This document shows, piece by piece, positions 47,101 to 59,962 of a DNA stretch of 64,000 bases (its first letter is position 1; each line of letters begins with the position of its first letter). The DNA is taken from contig CM025852.1 of the NCBI GenBank assembly GCA_003952965.2, forward strand, positions 26,949,815 through 27,013,814, given 5' to 3'. The position numbers were made by a program, and so were the translations under genes. Origin of the DNA: Morella rubra. Taxonomy: Eukaryota; Streptophyta; Magnoliopsida; Fagales; Myricaceae. Under the pieces are notes generated by a model. The model was not told where the DNA came from. It was given only the letters and a program-made list of their open reading frames with translations, and did no database searches.

Positions 47101-50100
47101 ACCCAATTTGAAAAAATCTTGCATAGAAACAATAACATCAGTACCCACTATCTCCCAAAACTGACCAAAAAAAAAAAAAGATCGCCATTCTATTAGATTC
47201 CAGGGCCTTATTCGGATTCATACGTTTCAAAAGTCTCCCAAATTTCCTATCCATCTGCACCCGGATCAGCAAGGCATTCTCATCAGCAGTAATGACCTCA
47301 GCAACCAAATTATCCAAGTCCTGAGGAATGGTGGGATGATCAGTAGTGTAAAAAGAAGAAAAAATGGCCATCAATTCATCTCCAATGGAACTATGCCCAA
47401 ATATCCACTCCCCACCTCCACTCTTCAACTCCAAAATTTTGTTCCTACATCTCCGAATCACTGTTGAAGCATGAAAGTACTTCGTATTCAGGTCACTTGA
47501 GAAGAGCCAAGAAACCCGAGACTTCTATTTCCATAGAAGTTCTTCCCTTTTAAGATGCTCATCCAACTCTAACACCAAGCACTTTTCAACCACAGATTCT
47601 TAGTAGAAGGCTCCCCTTGTTGGCAAATACTCAATTGGTCCTTAACTGCACTTAAGGCTAAATGGATATCACCAAGCACCAATTTGTTCCATTGTCGAAG
47701 TGCCTCCCTTAATAGCCCTAATTTTAGAAAAAAAAAAAAAAACTTAGCAAGGGTCCCATCCCGAGGCTGTCTCTAAGTGTTAGCAACAAGGCCAAAGCAA
47801 AAAGCCTCCCTAGCCTAAAATTTCTCAAACTTAAAATACTTAGCCACCAAAACCTCTCCACCTGACAGATTAAGAATAAGAACCACATTATTTGAATTAG
47901 TCGCAGTATAATACTTAACTCCAGCATTAGGAAACTCCATACGCCACTGCACATTAGCAATACTATGATCCAACCTCTCTTGAATATTAGCCAACCCAGA
48001 ACAACCATTATTCTAAGTGAAATTCTGTCTCGAAAACCCAAGATCCACAAAGCCCAAACAATCCATAAAATGCCTCAACCCTCTAGACGAGGAACTAGAC
48101 ACCATCCTTCCACCCCTTTTCTCATCAGCACACAAAATCTCATTTAGGTCTCCAGTACAAACCCATAGTTCAGAACTTGACCCACCCAGTGAAGCCAAAT
48201 CCTCCTAAAACTTCTCTTTGAGCCTCCAGTAAGGAGGACCATACACAAAGAACTCAAAAAATCTGAACGATTATCACCAGGCCTAAAGAGCAAGTGAAAA
48301 TAGGACCTAATAGATTGCAGAATATCAAAATGTAACCTAGGGCGCTAGCAAAATGCTATGCCACCTTACAACCCATAAGAGGAATATAAATAAACAGCAA
48401 AAAATTCAAACTATGCAAAATCGACCCAAGTCGATCATCCTTTATTTTGGTTTCCATCAAAAAGATGTCCTAAGGATCTACGTCTCTCACCAGCAGCCTT
48501 ACGACTCTCGATACCACAGGTCTCTTAGACTCTAGCAATTCCAAGATATAAGACTCATGGCTAGGGTGGGGGTAGATATAGGCCTGCTACCCTAACCGAA
48601 AAGTTCCTTACCTCAGTATCCTATGTTGTCTCCTCCCTTGCCAAAACCACAACTTCCAGTTTCTTCTTAGGTCCAAATTTTTCTTCTTTCATAGTCCTTC
48701 ATCCTTGCCCACACCTTAAGCAAATAGCAACCCCACTAGTAGCTTTAGAGATGCTGGAAATTCCCGATGTTTCTTCAAATGAGATTCCAGGTCGCATAAG
48801 TTGCACCTCTATTTTCAATTTCAGCATTCCTTCCTTATTAATAATAGGTGGGCTAGCTTGTAAGTCAATAGTGGAAATCGACCCAACCTGATTAGTTGTC
48901 ATGATAGCCTTATTCTCCTTAACTAGCCCATCATCGATTAGGTCAGGTTGTTTAACCCCTTGCAAGCCCAGCTTGCAAATTTGGCTTATTAGCAGAGTTC
49001 TGTGAGCTTTAGAGGATGTTACTACCGTCCCACACTGGATTCCTTCTCCTAACTGACCCTTGTGAGCTAGCCTGTCAAGATCCTTGTACAAGCCCCCTTT
49101 GACGTCCCTTGCCACATCCTGGTATCCACCAGTGGTCCCCAGCTACTAATAACTGAATTTGCCAACGTGAACATCCCAGATTGAGCCTGAATTGTTCTAG
49201 AAGCTGAAGGAGAAACCAAACTATTGTTCAACCTCCGAGAACCACTTGCAAAGCCACCTCCGAAAAAACCTCTGGCCACCCCCATATTACTCTTTCGCCT
49301 ACTCCCTGTTCAAAGTAAAACCTTGATGGAAAGGTATCTCAATATCAAAATGAACCTGCACCCTTAGATAAAGCTTATTGCTTTCCACCGCATCAACCTT
49401 GTCAACCATCCCCAACTTACTCCCTAATAGTAGAGCATTATCTTCATCCAGCCTCTCTATAGGAAGCTCATGGATTTGCACCCAGAATTGGGCTAGTGCA
49501 AATCCATGGGCTTGGAAAGTTTCAACCTCATTACTAGTCTCCCTTTTCCTCTAATCTTTAAGAAGCATAAAGTAGCCCTTGAAGTTCCAAGGAGCTAACT
49601 GCTACACCCGCTCCTTCTCCTCCAAAGATTGGAACGAGAATAAAAAACTATTCGGACCCGCATCCTCTATTCAAAGATTAGGAGCAAATCTTCATCCAGC
49701 CTTGATGAAGGGAAGAATAACAGGTTTAGGAATAATCTTTCGGGCTGCCAATCTGACCACTAACGTAAGGGCTTCAAAGTCCGTCGCACGGTCAATGTTA
49801 ACTTTCATCAACCCAGAAGCATCCTCCCAAGAAAGGTTCTTCATGCGTTCTATAAGCTCCTCCATATCTATCATAGGTTTCTTATAACTACTCATACCTT
49901 GTGCTAATGCTAAGAGCTCTTTCCACCCACGTAATCCCAACCAAAGTTGCGTTTTCCAACACCCAGCAAGAAGAACCACAATAATAATAGTTGCAAGGAT
50001 AAAAGAGCAAAATCCAGAAGGCGACAACAAGAGACTTTGTAGGAAAAGGACAGTCTCTAGGTTAGAATAAAAAAATATATGTAGCAAAAAGGGCGTAAGT

Positions 50101-50310
50101 GGGGGTGAAAACGATTGTGTATCATCAAAATAGGAAGAGTTTGACACCATCATAAAGGAAGAATAATGGAGGTTATCAGGTGACAGGTTGATAGGGGACC
50201 ATAGAGGTGTTAGGAATGGGGATGGGTAAGGCCAGGTGGTACTGAGGGGGCCAATAGCAGGGAAGGGGTGTGTTAGAGAGAGTATTTTGTTCAGAGGCTC
50301 CAGAGAGCGA
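44119..50310 (-). mobile_element. Decayed L1-type LINE retrotransposon, about 6.2 kb
   Basis: In minus-strand order: ORF1-like part with a DUF4283-type region (about 49890-49290; MEELIERMKNLSWED, IHELPIERLDEDNALLLGSK), endonuclease (about 48198-48013; WVCTGDLNEIL), reverse transcriptase (about 47750-45800; GLRQGDPLSPLLFLL and the catalytic LLLADD), zf-RVT (45464-45054; WKLFWPVIPSKG, CALCGEGNETLTHLL) and RNase H (44906-44667 and on past a nested MITE). The 3' tail appears as poly-T at 44123-44137. Many stops and frameshifts separate the parts, so it is dead. The words ggatcgttgttctct (44104-44118) and ggatcatgattctct (50311-50325) differ at three positions and may be an aged target duplication, giving a near full-length insertion. 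Confidence 0.85.
44439..44702. mobile_element. Fold-back MITE nested in the LINE RNase H region, 264 bp
   Basis: Almost the entire left arm (ggattccctcc, attacct, taataggtcattggatg, tattaatgaat) is repeated in reverse complement in the right arm, so the insert can fold into one hairpin with a T-rich loop. The heptamer tcttgaa lies directly outside both ends (44432-44438 and 44703-44709), and the RNase H frame resumes across the gap. The insert therefore postdates the LINE. Confidence 0.75.
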
Positions 50311-50325
50311 GGATCATGATTCTCT

Positions 50326-53300
50326 ATCATTTCTTGACCATGAGTTATAATTTAGAGAAATAAACATAATAAGTGGACCTTACACTATTTAATATGCTCA
50401 TGTATAGTAGGTAGACCACATTAGTGCAGTTTGGAGAGAGATATACACAGTAGGTGGACCCTACACTATTTAATACTGCTCATGTATAGTATGTGGACCA
50501 CATGGAAGTATTCATGTTGCCCAAAACGTTTAAATGGACAATATTAAATGATGTAGAGTCCACCTACGGTGTCTATCTCTTTTCGAATTGCACCGTGTAA
50601 ATTCAAGTAGCAAATTGCAAAGATCTCGTGTAAAAAAATATTAGAGAGAGATATTCCCCACCCTGAAATTTTTCCCTGTCATTTTATAAAATTTTTGATT
50701 CACGGACGTTATTTATTTATTTATTCAAGGTGGACAATTCTTGCTGTATGAAAGTCTCCAAGAATTTCATCATTAATGGCGATGTAGCAGCAAGAAAATG
50801 ACTTTTAAAGCATATATCTGTCTTGATCACTTTCATAAGAAACAGCAAACTAAATGCCTCAATTAGTATTTGAGGAAAGAGTAATGCAGTGGATGACAAC
50901 TATTTTAGGGGAATCATTAGGAGGGTTATCTACTCTTTCTTATATCATAAATTTTTGCAACTCAGCTCTTTTCTTGCATTGATTTTTTCTATTCTTTTAA
51001 ATTGTCAAATTTATCTATCTAAGGTGGTGGTGGCTTATGAAATTCCCCTTATTCGAATTTGTTGGTGTGACACAATTGTGTTAGTTTTCTTAAAGGGTAT
51101 TTGCTCTTACCAATTTGTGCATAGAAAAACTCGAATGCTTAACGTTTTCTGTTCTGAAAATTCTGTTGAGGAGATATTCGAAAATTAGATTTGATTAATC
51201 GTTAATTAACTATTCTGATCTTTTAGATCAACCAATACAACCATTGGAATGTCGCTTAAGTTAAAAATGATAAGATCTGACAGTCGAATCAAAATATAAC
51301 AAATGTACGATTCAAAATGTGAGGTGCAACTCATATGAGCCATAAAAGTACTAATAGTACACTATAGCATACGTGTTTTCGTGTGCATCTTAGTCATCGC
51401 ATATAGTTTTGTACTAAAATAAATGCTCGTAGAACATCTACACTAATAGATATCTTATTGTCTTTTTGGATTTTTTACGACTCTTTCCATAAAGAAAAGA
51501 AAGTTTCTCATTCCTAAACTCAAACTACTAGTTATATATAATAATATTTTGAAAATTTTTTAAAACCAAACACACAAAAACAGTATATATAAAATGATTT
51601 ATTGGCAAATCGATGGGTCGGTATCACTGTACGCGATAAGGGTCTCAAAAAACCAACACCATCGGCATTATCTGCTAATGCTGGGCCAGAAGCGTACCGA
51701 CGAGTCTCTCTCTCTCTCTCTCTCCCTTCCCCGATTCTCCCTCTTCAACATCTTTTCGCTAGCTGACGACATGATGTTCCTGAATCCTGCTCCTAACAAG
51801 TTAAACAGGATCTTCATCCAGCAAGATCAGCTTCTCTTCGTACTTTGATCTTAAGGAAGACATGACAAACGATCGACGGACGCTAAAATTATCATCCACG
51901 AATTATTAAGCAGTGGGATAACGTCACATCCCACTGCTTCAGGTCCCTCACTGTAGAGTATTATCGTCCTCGTCCACTCATCTTTGTGCCAAAGTTATTA
52001 ATCAAGCATATCTCTAGAATACCTACTTTTTATCTTTCTCCTGATCAGAATATTAAGAATATATTCTTGATTTTTCTTTTTATTCCTGATGATATGCCTT
52101 TCCTCTTGGATCATCCAGTGTTGAAGAACCTGTGTCTTCCACCAGTCAATAAATATTGACAGTTCACACTTCGCATCAAGCATAGAAAACAGAAAAACGT
52201 GAGGGTCCTCACAAACTAGTAGCTGTAATAAGGCAGCTTTCTCTGAGTGCATTCCCAAGTACGGCAGCATTTTCATTCACCCATCAGTTGAGGATGGCAA
52301 ATTCTTATTAATAGCTAGCCAGAGATCGATTAGTCTGAAAGATCGCCAAACGAATTGCCTTGCGCGGGACGCGCGCGCTTTGAGTGCCACGAAGACCGAC
52401 TGGCACGGCAGTATCTTTTAGTAGCTGATTTTACTCGCAGCTCTTTTCTAGTAAAGTCATTTATATGGCGACTTTAGCACATGATGGTGATATACCCTCC
52501 TAGTTAAGTCATTTCGACAGCAACATCGCACGAGATAGTGGGATCCAGTCGGGAGCAAAGCAGCTTTATGCTTGGGACTTTCTAGATTCAATTCCATGTT
52601 ATACGTGTATGGCCGAGAAATAATGTACTCTGCCTATCTTTTACTTTAATTGGTGGGACCGTTAGTGGACTAATAATCTAGAAGTTTGAGTTTATAAGTT
52701 TAAGACCAACAATCCTGTATAATTATCTACACTTATAACTTCTTTTCAATATGGAACTAAACTTTTACTCTCTAATTATACGTATATATTCAATAATCTC
52801 TTCCTCTTTATTGTACAATTGACCACACAATTACAATAATTACAAAAAAAGCAAACGCATAGAAGACACCACAATTTAATATTGTTCTCTCGTGACGAGG
52901 TACATCTATAGGCAGAGGATAGGAAAAATTTCACTAATCCCAAAATCAAGAGTATAAACAAATAATGAAAAAATCACTTTAAATAAACTATGATCAAATA
53001 TATCTAAATCTCACTCTCATACAAGAGAATATATTACATATAATTCTTTCGTTGAGCCACAAGATAGAGATTAGAGATTCATGCAATGTTAATGCTCTCT
53101 AATATCCGCGAGAGATACCAACTTATCCTCTATAATTTCTTTTATATTCATGCAACATTAATACTCTACAATATTCTCGAGACAAACTAGCTTCCTCTAC
53201 ACAATTTTACTTCTCTATCTGCTTGTTTGCAATCTCCAATATTCTCGAGATACACTAGCTTGCTTTACACAATCTTCTCTCTCTTCTCTCTCTCTGTTGG

Positions 53301-54169
53301 TTTGCAATCTCCATAATACTCTCTCTTTTATTCTTGGCAGCTCAATTCTAATTAGAAAAGAATTCCTAAAACCACAACGCGTTAAAAATTTCATCTAAAT
53401 CCAAAAATATCAACTGAAAAATTTTGAATAAAACTAGAATTTTTCGGTATGTTACTTTAAGCACAGCATCTTGGGGCCACATGATAAAATCTAAGGCAAG
53501 GTCAAGAGAATTATATTTTATTAACATCAAACAGAAGTAAAGAAGGAAATGTTGTTCCTGTCCACACCCGAGAATCAACACTATACCAAATGGAAAAGAA
53601 AGAGCAAGAGAAAATTGACACGTAGAGATTTACGTAGTTTGACAGTATGTAAGCCGAGCGAGGAAACACTGTGAGGTTTTTCCACTAAGTTCATTCATTT
53701 GTGGATTCCCCCACTTGATCCACACATCTTGTTCTTCACCAAAATCTTTAATCTCTAAAACATTTTAACTAAATATAAGTCTTGCAAATTACAATTCAAT
53801 TTCAACTTAGTTTGACACGAAATTTTGCTCATACACAAAATGACACTAACATAATTCAAATTGGTCGGTGTCTTTAAATATTATACGATAACACACTATA
53901 AAACTGCCTCTTGTGTGGATCCTTCCCAACAACATGCATGGCCCAAACGGTGCTGCAATATGGAGGAAAATATGCAAGTGGGGGGTGTGATTGCATGTCG
54001 GGTTATTGGATACAAGAGGAAAGAAACAGTTTGATGGCCTATAAGGTGGACCTCATATTTGGGGATAGATAGAGGCGGTCAGGGAGCGACTAGAGAATTA
54101 GATTCCCTTACGGATCTAACTCTATACTGCTCATACTTAGAAACATTTAATGTACTTGAATTTGGGGGG
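50326..54169. other. Intergenic repeat-rich DNA, no gene seen
   Basis: Bases 50340-50620 hold partly inverted copies of a word series (ataatttagag, gtggacc, tttaatatt, ctcatgtatagta) also found at 12373-12560 and 25365-25440. A CT microsatellite lies at about 51702-51724. Bases 53085-53320 contain about three diverged tandem units around ctccaatattctcgagata-cactagctt. Bases 53610-53760 have a gatttacgtagtttgac motif resembling copia LTR sequence. No host coding sequence is recognised. Confidence 0.45.
53085..53320. repeat. Diverged tandem repeat, about 80-base unit
   Basis: Three imperfect units share a motif of the form tct-c-aatat-ctcgaga followed by a-actagctt and ctctacacaat. They probably lie within an old LTR remnant, judging by the downstream copia-like sequence. 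Confidence 0.5.
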
Positions 54170-55338
54170 TTTTTTTTGCCTACTGATCAAAATCAATTCT
54201 CTCTCGAGGTTGCTGGAGGACAACGTGACAGGATCCTCAATGAAGACACGGCCTGGACTACCACGAGTGGGAAGATAAGGGGCAAGAGGCAGCGCCAGTG
54301 ACCAACCAGTGCACTCTTGACACGCCCCGAGCGCGCACGGCGAAACAGAAACATTACCGACGATCAAGGCAGGCCAACCGACGATCAGGAAGACTGACCG
54401 ACCAGGGAAGCCGAAGCAGGCCGATCGACCGATAGGAAGACTGACCGACCAGGGAAGCCAAAGCAGGCCGACCGACCAGGACATCCCTGGCATGCTGACC
54501 GACCAGGGGCCAAGAAGACTGACCGACCATGGAAGCCAAAGCATGCCGACTGACCAAGACAGCCCGGGCGTGCTGAAGGACCAGGAGCCCATTGATACTT
54601 ATGCTGGCATACCAACCAGCCAGTCGCAGACAGATCAGGACCAGCTCAAGACCAGCTCGGAGCGTAGCGGCAGCACGATCACGTTTTTTATGGAAATATC
54701 TTCGCGATTGGTTTCCTTCCTTGAAGCGATATGATGAATCATATCTTCTAGATTCGGATTTTCGAAAGTCTAGAATATTATCTTTCCTTTTTGAGTTAGG
54801 TTTATTAGGCATGTTATATCAAATCTACTTGATCGACGGGATTAATTCCTAAAGATCGGTGATTTGATTTAGTTTTGAGTTGATTCCAGTAGGGTTTGCA
54901 AGCACCTAAGGATGTCTATATAAACACTCTTAGATGCATTAGTGTGGGGCATTCAGAGAAGATCGAGAATAGTCGAGTGCTTTTGGAGTGTTTTGGCCAA
55001 GCATAGGCACGTATATGCTAAGTCGGTGTCAGGGCTAATAACCTTGTCGCTTGGGATTCATTCTAGGCTAATAACCTAGTTTGGGTACCCGTTCTTGGGC
55101 TAATTAACCCTTGATCGGGATTGTCTTGTTTCTTGTGATTCGAAGGACTAATAATACTTAGACCACGTTTTATTTTATCATAAATAGTAAGATATTTATT
55201 ATTTTTGTGTGTTAGATCTTATATATTACGCTCGTGTGTTACTTATCATTGATCGAGAGTATCATTGTGTTATTAGAATAGATCAGGTACGGAAAAAATT
55301 AATTCTTATATTTGAGTCCTTGACCGGGTTCCTAACAC
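54170..55338 (+). mobile_element. Possible LTR remnant containing a GC-rich tandem repeat
   Basis: The stretch ends with gggttcctaaca at 55327-55338, a typical LTR end. It contains a TATA-like ctatataaacactctta near 54917, as in LTR promoters, followed by several ggctaataac words. The left boundary was not found, so length and completeness are uncertain. The tandem array at 54380-54600 lies within it. Confidence 0.4.
54380..54600. repeat. GC-rich tandem array of gactgaccgaccagg units
   Basis: About four units of roughly 45-60 bases each share aggaagactgaccgacca, gggaagccaaagcaggc and cgaccgacc. The array is open in several frames on both strands, which creates long low-complexity reading frames (minus 54137-54592, 54354-54812) that need not be genes. 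Confidence 0.8.
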
Positions 55339-57765
55339 AACGTCCATTGTCACCCATGTTGGCCACAAATATAATAAAGTTCTTATCTCTTCTTGTAATC
55401 GGACCTACACTACCTCCCGCCCATGAAGCCAGACTCGTCCGTACTAGGATGTGCATTATTAAACTATTAAAGATGCCTAATGATTGATGGAAAGAAAGAC
55501 AGACAAACACTAAAGGCGTAAATAACTTTTTGAAGAAATGACAGATAAATCTGAAATCTTTTTGTTCAAAACTTGGGAAGTTACGGCCTATACGATGGAT
55601 GGACAAAAATTCTGCTGTGGGTTCTGCATTCATAACCTTGCTTTCAGTAAGATTAACAAACACAGTGCATGCGAATTCATTGTTCTCAAACTTTAACCCA
55701 AAAAAAAACTAGGCCATATTTAACACACACAGCGCGCATGCATGTTCGAATTTAGTACGTATCAACTCCGATTAAAAAATGTTGAGGGGAGGAAAAAGAG
55801 GCAACAGGAAACTAGCTAGCTAGATTGTTAATTGTATGGCCACGACAATGGCTTAAAAAGATTTGCACGAACTTATTCAGAAGGAGCAACTGCAAATTAA
55901 TTACCGGGGTTGACCAACTGGAAGACTTCAAAAGATAACCATCCATGGCTTGTGCAAAAGGAGCAACTGAAAATTGATAAAAGGAAACGTACGATATGGG
56001 TCTCCTGGTGAGTCGTCTGGTGACTCTTTCAAAGATAATATATCCCCTAGGAACATCACGCATCTTGCACAAAGGACAGTTGATTGACCTGCCATAAGCT
56101 TTCTTAGGACATTACATGATTGCTTGTACAACTTTGCGTCTTTTGTGGAATGAAAAGAAGTGGTGCTTCTTTCACGATAGAAAATATGTTCCCTTGTCTA
56201 TTGCGTAATTTGTTCCAAACAATTATTGAAAGGGAATAGGATTCCGCACGACCAAGTCTTTGTTCTCTTCCTTTTCCTTTCTATCTTTTTCTTCCTCTTC
56301 TTAAGTGATTAACAAAAAAAATCTAAACCCACAGAGCGTACATGCCGTGCTGGGAACGGCCACTTGAATGGTTCTATTATTTCTTTGAAGAGTTTTGAGA
56401 ATAGACTTTTTTCCAGTTGAGCCTTATAACTATGATTTAATTAGCCGCATAGGTAGGATCTTTTGCAATGGCACGAAGGATTTGAAGCAAAATTATGGGG
56501 ATAGCGTGGTTGAAACAAAACATAATAGAAACTGCGAGAGAAGAACCCAAGCGTCGATCAGAAGTTAAGCTAAGTACCCAAGTTTGTCTTCGACAGAAGC
56601 CATAGGCCATACAGCCCAATTTAGCCCACCTCCTTCAAAAGGTCCACCTCCAACAATACTGGCAGATCACTATCTAGCTAGTTCAAAAATTAGGTCCAGC
56701 AACGACCTATAAATGGATAAGGTAGAGCAGATCATATTATTTCTGCTGTCTGGTATGGTTCTGATCATTGGTTTGTTTTCTTTGGGTAGCTGGTATGAAG
56801 TGGAATTTCAATTTGTGCTTGTCCGTTTAGACGAGCACAAACTAGTCTGGCCGTACTGTTCTAGAACTGTACTTGTCTGTTTTGACAATGGGCCGGCATG
56901 GGCAATATTCTCATCTAACTAGTCTGGCCGTACTGTTCTGTACAGGTACTCTCTAGCCTAGCTTAAAACTGCAGAAGTAGGTGCCCTGGTTGTATTTGTT
57001 ATCGTTTCCTTAGTAGACAATTTGGTCGTTTGTGCTGCTTATTGATCTTGTAACCCGACTTTGCCCAGGTGTGGCTCTAGCTATAGTAGTCGGATATGTC
57101 TACCCAGGGCGGCTATGTAATTAGTTGAGCCTTAGGGGAGACCTTAGAAAATGAAGCCTTCCGTAAAAAAGTATTAAATATTTTATTTAAATGTTAATAA
57201 AGTTTAGTTAGAAACCATTCATCTTAATTTAGCTTTTAGAGATGCAACATTACTTATCAATCGAAAGTGTGTGTTTAAGATTTATTAGTATTTTACTTAC
57301 AGTTGATAATGCTGATTTTATTAATTTCATTTTGAAAAACTTCTTTTTGTAGAAGCAATGATATGTTACACAGTTATTGTCAATACTATTTTATATTTGT
57401 TAAACGTAAAAGAAAGAATGAGATAATTAATAGTCATTTTTGTGCTTTTGAGAGAGAAGCTAGCTTCTTTGTGTTTTTTGATTAATGGAGAAAACAACTC
57501 ATTTATCACATGAAGTAATTTTAATTAGAAAATTAGTTTATCGCATTATAAATACTTTTAATTAGAAAATTAGGTTATCACTTTAATACTTTTAAATATA
57601 TATTTTTATTTGTTAGATGCTGTTATTATAGAAAAGGTATAAAACTAAATAAAGTTAATAAGAAGACATGTGAAGCCAATGCTTCACCTCGAGAATATCA
57701 TCATATTTATCATAAAAGTTAATTAGAACGTATGTGAAGCCATTGTTGGCCTCAAAAGTGCATAT
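55339..57765. other. Intergenic DNA, no gene recognised
   Basis: Minus-strand frames at 55812-56131 and 56437-56619 are short and match no family I know. Local direct repeats include ggagcaact-aaatt (about 55880 and 55960) and actagtctggccgtactgttct (about 56841 and 56919). Bases 57150-57660 are very AT-rich. Confidence 0.45.
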
Positions 57766-57885
57766 TTTAGGGATGATTGATCTGGTCTCTGATGATTAGA
57801 GTTTACAACGTAGATAAAAGACGAGATTTAACTACGAAAAAGGTTATAGTATCCTCATTGACAACTGATAGTAAGATCCTAACAA

Positions 57886-58054
57886 GTCCTAAAAAATGGA
57901 TTTTCCAGCCACCGCATTAGTGAGTTAAATCAATGGTCTGAATTGAGTTAGTCAGCGCATTACGGGTTCAAGTTTACAACGTAGAATTAGACTTGATCCG
58001 AATTGTCAGTAGAACTCACTAATGGGGTGACGGATTAAATCCTTCTATTAGGAC
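57886..58054. mobile_element. MITE with gtccta ends, copy a
   Basis: The left end gtcctaaaaaatggatt and right end aatccttctattaggac are inverted repeats. The inner arms accgcattagtgagtt and actcactaatggggtg are also inverted. Confidence 0.6.
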
Positions 58055-58081
58055 ATATTACAATCTTCCTATTACGACTGA

Positions 58082-58262
58082 GTCCTCACTAATTCGAATC
58101 GCGTTAGTGAGTTGCATCAATGGTCCGATCGAGTTAGTTAGCGCATTACGGGTTCAACTGCTATATTCTTTTCTGTTATCTTTTTTTTTTTTAGATAACT
58201 CGATTCGGGCCATCAGTAGAACTCACTAATGGGGTGGCGGATTGAAATCCGTTTATTAAGAC
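58082..58262. mobile_element. MITE of the same family, copy b
   Basis: Shares gcgttagtgagttgcatcaatggtc and the inner arm actcactaatggggtggcgg with copy a, and ends in tttattaagac. It sits about 30 bases from copy a and carries an internal T tract (58183-58193). An identical copy is at 58784-58964 in the duplicated unit. Confidence 0.6.
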
Positions 58263-58722
58263 ATATTACGATCTTCCTATTAGGACTGAATCCGAATCCT
58301 TATTTGACAACATTGAAGATTTGCCCAAAGATCTTCAGCCACTAAGTCGATCGTTGATTACAGGGACCACTTCTAAAAGCTATTGTGTAGTTGATAGAAC
58401 TTGGAATTGCTCAAAGTCGTCGGGCATATCCATAACTGGAATGAATATCTTTTGCTTCTTTACTCTATTGCACGCGTGAGATTTGTAATGGACCTCATCA
58501 ATGATCATGGCACTTGCTTGTGTCGCGCATTCTTGCTTTCTGAAATGGAATCCTGTTTTTGGTCCATCCCATCATATATCCAATCGACATAACGTTTTCA
58601 AAGTTTCCCGATTAGCGCTTTTTGCAATCATTGACGCTATTACTCAAGATTCACCCCGATAACCGTTTGATTTTTTCTAAGCGAATTCTATGTCTTTGAG
58701 AGGAATTAAAACTTCAGTTCCT

Positions 58723-59560
58723 AATGGGGTGACGGATTAAATCCTTCTATTAGGACATATTACAATCTTCCTATTACGACTGAGTCCTCACTAATTCGAA
58801 TCGCGTTAGTGAGTTGCATCAATGGTCCGATCGAGTTAGTTAGCGCATTACGGGTTCAACTGCTATATTCTTTTCTGTTATCTTTTTTTTTTTTAGATAA
58901 CTCGATTCGGGCCATCAGTAGAACTCACTAATGGGGTGGCGGATTGAAATCCGTTTATTAAGACATATTACGATCTTCCTATTAGGACTGAATCCGAATC
59001 CTTATTTGACAACAATCCTGGTTTTGAAGATTTGCCCAAAGATCTTCAGCCACTAAGTCGATCGTTGATTACAGGGACCACTTCTAAAAGCTATTGTGTA
59101 GTTGATAGAACTTGGAATTGCTCAAAGTCGTCGGGCATATCCATAACTGGAATGAATATCTTTTGCTTCTTTACTCTATTGCACGCGTGAGATTTGTAAT
59201 GGACCTCATCAATGATCATGGTACTTGCTTGTGTCGCGCATTCTTGAGAAATGGCTTTCTGAAATGGAATCCTGTTTTTGGTCCATCCCATAGCCATATA
59301 TTTGTCCAATCGACATAACGTTTAAAGATCAAAGTGAACGTGGACCAGAGATCCCGATCGAGAGAAACAGCTAGCGCTTTACACGCATGCATGCAATCAT
59401 GATGACGCTATAAGAAGGGTACTCAAGCCAATGCTCACCCCGATCACAAGAGCCACAGGCCAACCGTTTGCATTTTGTTACCTAAGCGTTATAACCTCAC
59501 CAATTCTATGGTACTTTGAGAGGAATTAAAAACTTCAAAAGAAGTAGGTTCCAAAAGAAA
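58723..59560. repeat. Repeat unit, copy 2 (undeleted version)
   Basis: This is a direct repeat of 58021-58721 offset by 702 bases. The first ~515 bases are almost identical, including the MITE. The right part is the longer version of which copy 1 looks like a condensed form. A minus-strand frame at 59091-59309 is present but matches no family. Confidence 0.75.
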
Positions 59561-59962
59561 TGATCAGAAAGCATTGTCATTCAAACCAAACAGTACCGTT
59601 TCTCATTCCATACAAATTAATTCGTAAAGTTACATATGTGGGTTAGGTGATTGGTTGGATTAATGTATTGACAACCTGCAGGCAACTAAAAGCATGCGTG
59701 TCGGTGTCATGCATGAGATAGATACCCGAGGCAGCCCGAAACAATATTGGAGGAATAAAAAGGATAGGAAATTGAACTCCACAATTAACTTCTCGATGAA
59801 ACAAATTAATGATGCCTAATGACCCTATTATATGGCGGCGCATCAAGTACGTTCCGGCCCTTTTGCTGACAAATTGACAATCGCCCGACCCAAACAAAAA
59901 TTTGGGAACAAATTTAACGATAAAAACTAGCTAGGCAAGATATATATGGTAAATTACCACAT
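59561..59962. other. Spacer between copy 2 and the solo LTR
   Basis: No gene recognised. Its last part (59760-59962) shares words with 61520-61630 (gatgcctaatgaccctatt / gatacctaattatgaccctattt; aaatttgggaacaaatttaacg / aaatatgggaacaaaatttaacg), so the flanks of copies 2 and 3 are also related. Confidence 0.45.

Larger units (their letters stand above)
57766..58721. repeat. Repeat unit, copy 1 (with two MITEs and a deletion-scarred right part)
   Basis: Bases 57766-57880 match the start of copy 3 (tctctgatgattagagtttacaacg). Two MITEs follow. Bases 58021-58540 are almost identical to 58723-59240. From about 58540 to 58721 the sequence matches 59250-59554 but with many short deletions, shrinking about 305 bases to about 180. 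No coding sequence. Confidence 0.75.

Noticed and set aside
54137..54812. Two long overlapping minus-strand reading frames of about 150 codons each
   Set aside because: They translate the gactgaccgacca tandem array; repeats without stops are open in several frames at once, and the product is low-complexity.
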